Of a stretch of 64,000 nucleotides of DNA, positions 10,699 to 17,755 are shown one piece after another; positions within the stretch are counted from its first letter, which is position 1, and each line of letters opens with the position of its first letter. The notes under the pieces were generated by a model. It was not told where the DNA came from. It made no database searches and was given only the letters and a program-made list of their open reading frames with translations. Both the position numbers and the translations under genes were made by a program. Origin of the DNA: Dyella jiangningensis (GTDB lineage Bacteria > Pseudomonadota > Gammaproteobacteria > Xanthomonadales > Rhodanobacteraceae); NCBI RefSeq assembly GCF_003264855.1, contig NZ_NFZS01000004.1, positions 372,001 to 436,000 of the forward strand. Direction: 5' to 3'.

Positions 10699-11729
10699 TC
10701 AGGCCTCTTCCGTTTCCACCGCCGGCAGCGGCGAGTTGCCATTGCTCACCAGCAGGCGGGTGCGCAGCTCGGCGTCGATCTCGTTGGCGATGGCCGGATT
10801 GTCGCGCAGGAACTGGCGGACGTTTTCCTTGCCCTGGCCGATGCGGTCACCCTTGTAGCTGTACCAGGCGCCGGACTTGTCGATCAGGTTCTGCGCCACG
10901 CCCAGCTCGATGATTTCGCCTTCGCGCGAGGAACCCTCGCCGTAGAGGATCTCGAACTCGGCCTGGCGGAACGGCGGCGCCACCTTGTTCTTGACCACCT
11001 TGACGCGGGTCTCCGAACCGATGACTTCCTCGCCCTTCTTCACCGCGCCGATGCGGCGGATATCCAGGCGCACCGACGCGTAGAACTTCAACGCGTTGCC
11101 GCCGGTGGTGGTTTCCGGGTTGCCGAACATCACGCCGATCTTCATGCGGATCTGGTTGATGAAGATCACCAGGCAGTTCGTCTTCTTGATCGTGCCGGTG
11201 AGCTTGCGCAGCGCCTGGCACATCAGGCGCGCCTGCAGGCCGGCAGCGAGTCGCCCATTTCGCCTTCGATTTCGGCCTTCGGCACGAGCGCCGCGACCGA
11301 GTCGATCACGATCACGTCCACGGCGCCCGAGCGCACCAGCATGTCGGCGATTTCCAGCGCCTGTTCGCCGGTATCGGGCTGGGAGACCAGCAGGTCGTCC
11401 ACGTTGACGCCCAGCTTGGCGGCGTAGGTCGGGTCCAGCGCGTGCTCGGCGTCGACGAAGGCCGCGGTGCCGCCGTTCTTCTGGCAGTTGGCGATGACCT
11501 GCAGGGTCAGCGTGGTCTTGCCCGAGGATTCCGGACCGTAGATTTCGACCACACGGCCGCGCGGCAGGCCGCCGACGCCCAGGGCAATGTCCAGGCCCAG
11601 CGAGCCGGTGGACACGGTGTCGATGGCGTCGTCGGTGCGATCACCCAGGCGCATGACGGCGCCCTTGCCAAACTGCTTTTCGATCTGGCCGAGGGCCGAG
11701 GTGAGCGCCTTGCGCTTGTTGTCATCCAT
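10699..11729 (-). pseudogene. recA: Recombinase A, broken by a one-base deletion
   Basis: RecA forms filaments on single-stranded DNA, drives strand exchange and triggers LexA cleavage. The N-terminal part ([20 protein letters not shown], Walker [33 protein letters not shown]) ends in an early stop after SLPACRRA. The rest (SQALRKL-equivalent onward, loop L2 [19 protein letters not shown]-terminus ELRTRLL) continues in the next frame from 11223. The expected reading at the junction is SLPGLQARLM; restoring one base to the GG pair read at 11240-11241 joins the frames into a full RecA of about 343 residues. A lone homopolymer deletion is more likely a read error than a true recA mutant. Confidence 0.9.
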
Positions 11730-11806
11730 CGTCTTGAATCCTGGGGTGGCAGTGAATGAAGGCATGATGCCCGCGTCTGGTCTCACGGGCTGCGATCTGT
11801 AGCTAA

Positions 11807-12072
11807 GAGCCTGTTCAATATCCCTGCATAGCTCGCGTTGACCATCTGCGCCCGCCAGGGTGTGGGGCCTGGCGCAGTGCCTGACTGGCTGTCAGGTCAA
11901 GCCGCTTACCGCTTGCCGGCGGGCGCAGATGGACAACCCTCCGGGCCGGGTCTGTTTGCCCGCACGCCGGCGTCATCACTCGGTTGTGTATCGACATACA
12001 CGCCCTCGTTCTTCCTTGGCCTGCGAGCAAACAGCTCCCGGCGCGGGCTATGCAGGGATATTGAACAGGCTC
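11807..12072. repeat. Intergenic element, family A copy 1, 30-bp terminal inverted repeats
   Basis: The ends 11807-11836 and 12043-12072 are inverted repeats with one mismatch (outer bases GAGCCTGTTCAATATCCCTG). A second, internal inverted pair is visible (GACCATCTGCGCCCGCC near 11840 and GGCGGGCGCAGATGG near 11920). The centre contains GTTGTGTATCGACATACACG. The element lies between recA and pncC, with its edge only 78 bases from the recA start. It has no coding sequence. A second copy is at 55264-55472 with the core in the opposite orientation. Confidence 0.85.
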
Positions 12073-12117
12073 CGAGTATCCCACACCGGTCAAGCCGGCC
12101 TGGAAAGGCATCGGGAA

Positions 12118-12624
12118 TCAGTCCGTCAGCGCCTTGATGACGCCCTTGAGGGCCGCCGCCACCGTTTGCCGGCGCACGGCCTCGCGGTCGCCGTCGAAAT
12201 GGAACAGCTGGGCGTGGGCGTAGCCGCCGCGGCGCTTCCAACCGATCCAGACGGTGCCGACCGGTTTGTCCGCTGTACCACCGCTCGGCCCGGCGATGCC
12301 GGTCACGGCAACCGCCATACCCGCACCGAAACGCGCCAGTGCACCCGAAACCATTTCCAGCGCGGTCTCCTCGCTGACCGCGCCGGTGCGCTCCAGCGTG
12401 CGCGGATTGACGCCCAGCAGGGCTTCCTTGGCCTCATAGCTATAGGTGACCACGCCCGCATCGAACCAGGCGGAGCTGCCCGGCAGGTCGGTGAGCGTCT
12501 TGGCGATCCAGCCGCCCGTGCACGACTCGGCGGTGACCAACATGAGGCGCTGGCGCAGCGCGGAAGCTGCGATCTGCTCGGCCAGCTCCTTGAGCTCGGC
12601 ATCGGTGGGAACGGACAACGTCAT
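12118..12624 (-). CDS. pncC: Nicotinamide-nucleotide amidohydrolase PncC (CinA C-terminal family)
   Basis: Deamidates nicotinamide mononucleotide to nicotinate mononucleotide in pyridine nucleotide recycling. The 168-residue protein is a stand-alone CinA C-terminal domain: LMLVTAESCTGGWIAKTLTDLPGSS with the catalytic-loop Ser-Cys-Thr-Gly-Gly, VVTYSYEAKEALLGV, and AVTGIAGPSGGTADKPVGTVWIG. Length and motifs match the E. coli enzyme (YgaD), which is also encoded just upstream of recA. Here the family A repeat lies between the two genes. Confidence 0.92.
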   Translation of the reverse strand: MTLSVPTDAELKELAEQIAASALRQRLMLVTAESCTGGWIAKTLTDLPGSSAWFDAGVVTYSYEAKEALLGVNPRTLERTGAVSEETALEMVSGALARFGAGMAVAVTGIAGPSGGTADKPVGTVWIGWKRRGGYAHAQLFHFDGDREAVRRQTVAAALKGVIKALTD

Positions 12625-12714
12625 GGCAATTCCTGGGGACGGCGCAAGCCGCTCGTTCTACCCTGCCGGGGCGATCCCGCCAAGGGCCGCGCGCCCATGC
12701 GCCGCATGAAGCCT

Positions 12715-13863
12715 TCAGCTTCCCCAGATGGTTTCCGCGTAGCGGAGAAAATTCAGCCCGAGGATTTTCTCGATTCGCCCGGACGAATAGCCCTTCCGCT
12801 GCAGCAACTGCGCCAGCTTGTGGAATTGCTGCGGGCCACGCAGGTCGACCACGAAGGGATAGGTATCCGGACGCTCCCCCGCGGCGCTGATGCCGGCAGC
12901 CCTGCGCCGGGCGATTTCCTTGGCCAGGGTGGCCTGGTAGGCCGTGAGATCGTCGATCTGCGACACCGAGCCATCCGTGCCGATGCCTACATGGTCCTCG
13001 CCGCAGACCTGGACGGCGTGGTCGATGTGCGCCACCACGTCTTCCGCCTTGGCGTGGCCGGAGGCGTTGAGAAACGGCATGAAGTAGATGCCGACGAAAC
13101 CGCCCCGCTCCGCCACCAGCCGCAATTCCGCATCGGTCTTGTTTCGCGGCAGATCGGTCACGGCGCGGCAACCGGTGTGGTTGATCGAAATCGGCGCCTT
13201 GGACACCCGCGCTGCTTCCAGGCAGGTCTGCTCGCCGCTGTGCGAAAGGTCGACCATCACGCGGCATTCGTTGAGCCGCGCCACCACCTCGCGACCGAAC
13301 GGCGTGAGTCCGCGGTTCTCCGGCGCCATCGAACCATCGCCCAACTGGTTGGCCGGGTTGTAGGTGAGCTGGAACACGCGCACGCCGAGGTTGGCGAAGA
13401 TGTCCACGCGCGTGGCGTCCTTGCCCATCATGGCGCCGTTCTGGAAGCCGTAGATCAGGCCGATCTTCTTCTCTGCCCTGGCGCGCCGGATGTCGCCGGC
13501 GGTCAGCACCTTCAGCAGGTCCTGCTCGTGCGCGCGTACCCTCGCATCGGTGGCGGCGATGTCGCGAACGCTGGCTTCGAACGGATCGTCGGGGCCGGAC
13601 ACATAGCCCAGCGTGATGTTCACCGCCGTCAGGCCGGATGCATGGGCCTCGGACAACACGCGCGGCGAGAATTCGGGCACCAGGCCGCCGCCGGAATCGC
13701 GGTTCGGATCGTCGAGGCCGCCGAGTGCATTGACGATGATTCCCGCATCCGCCGCATTCGCTGTCGGCACGGGCACGCTGCGCGCTTCCCACGGCAACAT
13801 CGCCGCCGCAGCCGTCCAGGTCATGCCGGTGAGGAACTTCCGCCGATCATTCGTCGTCGTCAT
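12715..13863 (-). CDS. Exported M19-family (membrane dipeptidase-like) protein
   Basis: A 382-residue renal-dipeptidase-fold protein. The N-terminus MTTTNDRRKFLTGMTWTAAAAMLP looks like a Tat-type signal (RRKFL). Family segments are KKIGLIYGFQNG, VRVFQLTYNPANQLGDG, MVDLSHSGEQT, INHTGCRAV, GGFVGIYFMPF and HVGIGTDGS. His residues of DLSHSG and INHTG match the second-half metal ligands. The usual N-terminal DxHxD metal site is absent: the expected place reads IIVNALGGLDDPN. It may therefore bind metal differently, or prefer another substrate. It overlaps the upstream amidohydrolase gene by 17 bases and is probably translated with it. Confidence 0.82.
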   Translation of the reverse strand: MTTTNDRRKFLTGMTWTAAAAMLPWEARSVPVPTANAADAGIIVNALGGLDDPNRDSGGGLVPEFSPRVLSEAHASGLTAVNITLGYVSGPDDPFEASVRDIAATDARVRAHEQDLLKVLTAGDIRRARAEKKIGLIYGFQNGAMMGKDATRVDIFANLGVRVFQLTYNPANQLGDGSMAPENRGLTPFGREVVARLNECRVMVDLSHSGEQTCLEAARVSKAPISINHTGCRAVTDLPRNKTDAELRLVAERGGFVGIYFMPFLNASGHAKAEDVVAHIDHAVQVCGEDHVGIGTDGSVSQIDDLTAYQATLAKEIARRRAAGISAAGERPDTYPFVVDLRGPQQFHKLAQLLQRKGYSSGRIEKILGLNFLRYAETIWGS

Positions 13864-15247
13864 CGCCCATCTCTTCCTTCGTCACCGGTCGATAGTCGGT
13901 ACGCGGATACACATGCCCGCGCTTCACCGTCATGCGGATGCTGCGGAGATTGCCTATGTCCTTCACGGGGTCGGCCGAGAGCACGGCGAAGTTCGCCAGC
14001 TTGCCCGCTGCAAGGGAACCCATGTCCTGCGCCTGGCCCGCGGCCTGCGCGCCGATCAGCGTGGCGGAACGGATCACCTGCAGCGGCGGCATGCCCACGT
14101 CGTGCGCGAGGAAGAAGATCTCGTCGTATACGGACGGCCAAACGTCCTTGACGCCGCCGTCGTCATCGGTGCCGGTCGAAATCGGCACGCCGGCTTGCCA
14201 TGCCTGGCGCACGAGTCGCGTGGTGGTCGGCCCGGTGCAACGCAACGGCTTGCGATCGGGATGCGCCTTGCGCTCGGCGTCGTAATGCACGAACAGGCTG
14301 CCCGTCGCGTCCAGGATCGTGCCGTGCTTGAGCATGTCGCGATAGAGACCGGCGATGACCGGATCGTCGCCGGTCTTCGCCAGCAGTTCGTCGTGGAACG
14401 GCGTATGGTCCTCGTAGGATTTCAGCATCACCGGTTCCAGCTGATAGGCGAGATAGCACGCATGGCTGACCACATCGACACCAGCGTCGATGACATCGGC
14501 CGGGCGCGTCGGAAACACCGCGCTATGTGCCCACACCATGACGTGCTGCCGATGCGCTTCGGCGGTGATCGCCGCCACCCGGTCCGGCGGCAGATCCGCA
14601 TAGACCTTGATCGCGGTGGCCGAGGTGCCACGCGCCAGCGTCACCGCTTCGCGCAGGTCGGTGTCCTTGTCGATGGCCTGCATCCACGGGCTCTTGCCGG
14701 GCGCCACGCCATAGCTCGCCGCTGCCACGCGCGGATCGGCGAAGAACGCCGGGCCGGCCATCACGGCGGCGTAGTAGATGTCGGGCGATGGAATTTCACC
14801 CGCCCGCGCCTCGCGCGCCAGCTCGCCGATCGAACGCAGGTCGTCCGCCATGTCGCGCACGGCCGTGACGCCCGCATAGAGGTTGCGCCGCAGGATGGCC
14901 TGCGCGCGTTTCGCATCCGGCGGCGTGGCCAGATGCACGTGGCTGTCGATCAGGCCCGGGATCACATAGCTGCCATGGAGGTCGACGGTGTGGACAGCCG
15001 TGTCCCCCGCGCTGGCGAGCGATCCATGCGGCCCGAGCGCCACGATCCGTTCGCCGCGAACCAGGATGTCCTGGTTGGGAATGGGCGCCGCACCCGTGCC
15101 GTCGATGACGGTGGCGCCGGCAAAGAGCGTCGCGATCTCGGCCGCCGGCTTGGACGACGCTCCTCCTGCGGAGAAAGCAGTGGAGGCGGACAGCGCCAAG
15201 GCCAGCGCCGCCATCCCGTGGAAGGCCGTTCGAAAGGGGCTATGCAT
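13847..15247 (-). CDS. Exported amidohydrolase-family protein
   Basis: A 466-residue metal-dependent amidohydrolase with a signal peptide (MHSPFRTAFHGMAALALALSAS, probable cleavage near AFSA). The HxH metal motif is in VIPGLIDSHVHLATPP (about residue 105); later ligands are suggested by VMVWAHSAVF, VDVVSHACYL and ISTGTDDDGG. The C-terminus has the small beta-sandwich pattern GSLAAGKLANFAVLSADP. It is related to imidazolonepropionase and prolidase-like amidohydrolases, but the substrate cannot be assigned. The start at 15247 precedes the signal peptide; the frame extends 12 codons further. With the overlapping M19 gene it forms a two-gene exported hydrolase operon, perhaps for peptide or amide scavenging (inference). 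Confidence 0.8.
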   Translation of the reverse strand: MHSPFRTAFHGMAALALALSASTAFSAGGASSKPAAEIATLFAGATVIDGTGAAPIPNQDILVRGERIVALGPHGSLASAGDTAVHTVDLHGSYVIPGLIDSHVHLATPPDAKRAQAILRRNLYAGVTAVRDMADDLRSIGELAREARAGEIPSPDIYYAAVMAGPAFFADPRVAAASYGVAPGKSPWMQAIDKDTDLREAVTLARGTSATAIKVYADLPPDRVAAITAEAHRQHVMVWAHSAVFPTRPADVIDAGVDVVSHACYLAYQLEPVMLKSYEDHTPFHDELLAKTGDDPVIAGLYRDMLKHGTILDATGSLFVHYDAERKAHPDRKPLRCTGPTTTRLVRQAWQAGVPISTGTDDDGGVKDVWPSVYDEIFFLAHDVGMPPLQVIRSATLIGAQAAGQAQDMGSLAAGKLANFAVLSADPVKDIGNLRSIRMTVKRGHVYPRTDYRPVTKEEMGDDDDE

Positions 15248-15418
15248 GGCGGACGATCCTACACAGCGGATTCTCCGGCCCACAAGCCTTCGCGAATACG
15301 GCCTTGCGTACCCGCGGCACCGGGGAAATCGCGATGCGAGTACGCGGATGCTTCCCCGATCACGCCTGCCATGGATGCGTGCGGCCTGCCGCCGCGCAAC
15401 GCACGGGCAGCGACCCGA

Positions 15419-16258
15419 TCATCGCGACAAGGTGTCGATCAGCGCCTGCGTCAGTGGTTTCATGTAGTAGCTTCCCGCGGGAGTGGCCTGCACCTGCACG
15501 CCGTGGCTTGCCAGGGCCTCGGCCACGAGAGGTCCTACCGCGGCCACGACCGTGCGTGACAACGCATCCTTCAGCGACCCGAGCTGTGGATGTGCCTGCA
15601 CCAGCCGCGACAGGCGCTCCACCTGCTGCAGGCTGGTGAATGCCATGGCGTCGATCACGCCCTGCCGCATGCGTTCGAGCATCGCCAGCACCTCCGCATC
15701 ATCGGCGGCATCCGCGTATCGATAGGGCGCGACGGGCAGTGCATGCGCACCCGCCTCGGCGAGAAAGCACATCAACGGCTCATTGGGGTCGCTGCCGTAC
15801 AACTGCACACCGATGCGCCTTCCATGTAGATCGAGCTGCGCAAGCGCGGCGATCACGCCCGGCGTCGTGGCCGGTTCGGCGACCAGCGACGGGCGCAGCC
15901 CGAGTTCGCGAAGCACCCTGCCCGGCTTGGGGCCACGGGCGATGATGCGCACCTCGGCCAGCCGCTCGACGAATCGCGCACGCCACGCCGGCCGGTGCTG
16001 TTCGAGGACGCCAAGCAGGCGGCGCAAGCCTTCGCCTGTCATGAGCACCAGATCGTCGCACGCGCACGCGTTGAAGGACGCCAGCCAGGCGAGCGAGGGC
16101 GCCGGATCGGGCGCGTCGCGGATATCCACCAAAGGACAACGCAGCACCTTGGCGCCACGGCGTTCAAGCAAGGCGGAGAACACATCCAGCTCCCGCGACT
16201 CGGGAACCGCGATGCACCGTCCGGCCAGTGGACCCGCGGGCTCGACCTGCTCGCTCAT
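15419..16258 (-). CDS. hemD: Uroporphyrinogen-III synthase-like protein of the nitrate operon
   Basis: A 279-residue HemD-fold protein; HemD cyclises hydroxymethylbilane to uroporphyrinogen III, the precursor of siroheme and heme. Both domains can be followed: GRCIAVPESRELDVFSALLERRGAKVLRCP at the start, GEGLRRLLGVL, then GRRIGVQLYGSDPNEPLMCFL and AMAFTSLQQVERLSRLV and a C-terminal AAVGPLVAEALASHGV. The start at 16258 (MSEQVEPAG) follows cysG by 34 bases, and the gene is last in the operon. Its place suggests a dedicated siroheme supply for nitrite reductase; a second, housekeeping hemD probably exists elsewhere (inference). Confidence 0.85.
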   Translation of the reverse strand: MSEQVEPAGPLAGRCIAVPESRELDVFSALLERRGAKVLRCPLVDIRDAPDPAPSLAWLASFNACACDDLVLMTGEGLRRLLGVLEQHRPAWRARFVERLAEVRIIARGPKPGRVLRELGLRPSLVAEPATTPGVIAALAQLDLHGRRIGVQLYGSDPNEPLMCFLAEAGAHALPVAPYRYADAADDAEVLAMLERMRQGVIDAMAFTSLQQVERLSRLVQAHPQLGSLKDALSRTVVAAVGPLVAEALASHGVQVQATPAGSYYMKPLTQALIDTLSR

Positions 16259-16292
16259 GAGCCATGGTCTCCGGGTGGCTCGCGCCTTCGCA

Positions 16293-17726
16293 TCAGGCCA
16301 CCTTCGCCGGCGGCAACGACACGGCATGCTCAGGTTCCGCGTACTGTTCGCCGGACCACGCATGCTCTGCGGCGAATGCCGCCACCTCGCCGATGATGAG
16401 CAGAGCGGGTGTGGTCACCGCATGTTGCCGGATGAGTCGTGGCAGCTCGTCCAGCGTGCCGGTGATCACTCGCTGCTGCGGCAGCGTACCGTTCTCGATG
16501 ATCGCCACCGGCGTATCCGCCGCGCGGCCATGCGCCAGCAATTGCGCCGTCAGCGCCTCCGCCCGTTCCACGCCCATATAGATGGCCAATGTCTGGCGGG
16601 GCCGGGCGAGCATACGCGCATCCAGCGTATCGGTCGCATCCTTCCCATGCGCGGTGAGCAGGCAGATCGACTGCGCATGATCGCGATGCGTGAGCGGAAT
16701 GCCGGCAAACGCGGCGCATGCAATGGCAGCCGTGATGCCCGGCACCACGTCGCAAGCGACGCCGTGGCGACGCAGGAAAGCAAGCTCCTCGCCGCCACGA
16801 CCAAACACGAATGGATCGCCACCCTTCAGGCGCACCACGCGCCGGCCTTCGCGGGCATGGGCGAGCATCAGCCGATGGATCTGTTCCTGCGGCACCTGGC
16901 GACCACCACAGCGCTTGCCAACGTCGATGCGCTCGGCATCGCGTCGCGCCATGGCAAGGATCTCCGTACCCACCAGTTGGTCGTGCAGGATCACGTCCGC
17001 TTCGTTCAACACGCGCAACGCCTGCAAGGTGAGCAAGCCGGGATGCCCCGGGCCTGCGCCGACCAGGGTGACGGAGCCCGCTTGCGGCGCGGCCTGATCG
17101 CCATGCAATGCATCGAGCAGGATGCGCTCGGCCTGCTGCGGCTGCGCACGGCGCAGCAATGACAGCACCGGGCCATCGTGCAGCCAATCGTAGAACGCGC
17201 GTCGATCCGCAAGGTCGGCCCGCCTTCGCACGATGCGGTGGCGATGACGCTGCGCCAATGCCACCAAGGCGCCCAGCGCGTGGTCCAGCACCTGTTCCAG
17301 CGTCTCCCGCACACGACGCGCGAGCGCCGGTGCAGCGCCGGCCGTGGAAATGGCCACCACGAGGGGCGAGCGATCAACCACGGCAGGCACATGGAAGCGC
17401 GACAGTTCGGCATCATCCACCACGTTGACCAGGACGCGCCGCTGGTTCGCCGCGGCGGCCACCGCAGCATTGATGGAACGATCATCGGTGGCGGCTATCG
17501 CCAGCCACATGCCGTCGAGCCAGGTCGGCGCGAACTCGCTGCACCGCCAGGCGACGCGCCCCTCCTCGACCATGCGTGCGAGCCCTTCATCCAGTCGCGG
17601 AGCACCCACCGTCACCTGCGCATCGGCGCCAAGCAGGGCTTCCACCTTGCGGCGGGCGATGCTGCCGCCGCCGACGACCAGCACCGGCAGGCCCGCGAGG
17701 TCAGCGAAGAGTGGATAGAGCTTCAT
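16293..17726 (-). CDS. cysG: Siroheme synthase, trifunctional
   Basis: Makes siroheme from uroporphyrinogen III: two SAM-dependent methylations, NAD-dependent dehydrogenation and iron insertion. The 477-residue protein has the N-terminal dehydrogenase/ferrochelatase ([29 protein letters not shown], Rossmann loop GGGSIA) and the C-terminal uroporphyrinogen methyltransferase from about residue 218 ([59 protein letters not shown]). This is full CysG length. Siroheme is the prosthetic group of NirB. It starts 29 bases after nasA. Confidence 0.95.
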   Translation of the reverse strand: MKLYPLFADLAGLPVLVVGGGSIARRKVEALLGADAQVTVGAPRLDEGLARMVEEGRVAWRCSEFAPTWLDGMWLAIAATDDRSINAAVAAAANQRRVLVNVVDDAELSRFHVPAVVDRSPLVVAISTAGAAPALARRVRETLEQVLDHALGALVALAQRHRHRIVRRRADLADRRAFYDWLHDGPVLSLLRRAQPQQAERILLDALHGDQAAPQAGSVTLVGAGPGHPGLLTLQALRVLNEADVILHDQLVGTEILAMARRDAERIDVGKRCGGRQVPQEQIHRLMLAHAREGRRVVRLKGGDPFVFGRGGEELAFLRRHGVACDVVPGITAAIACAAFAGIPLTHRDHAQSICLLTAHGKDATDTLDARMLARPRQTLAIYMGVERAEALTAQLLAHGRAADTPVAIIENGTLPQQRVITGTLDELPRLIRQHAVTTPALLIIGEVAAFAAEHAWSGEQYAEPEHAVSLPPAKVA

Positions 17727-17755
17727 CGATGGTCTCCTGTTCGCCTTGCGTCATC

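Noticed and set aside
11815..12111. 98-codon minus-strand frame in the family A element
   Set aside because: Runs through the inverted-repeat element; similar frames in the second copy differ by frameshifts, so it is not a conserved gene.
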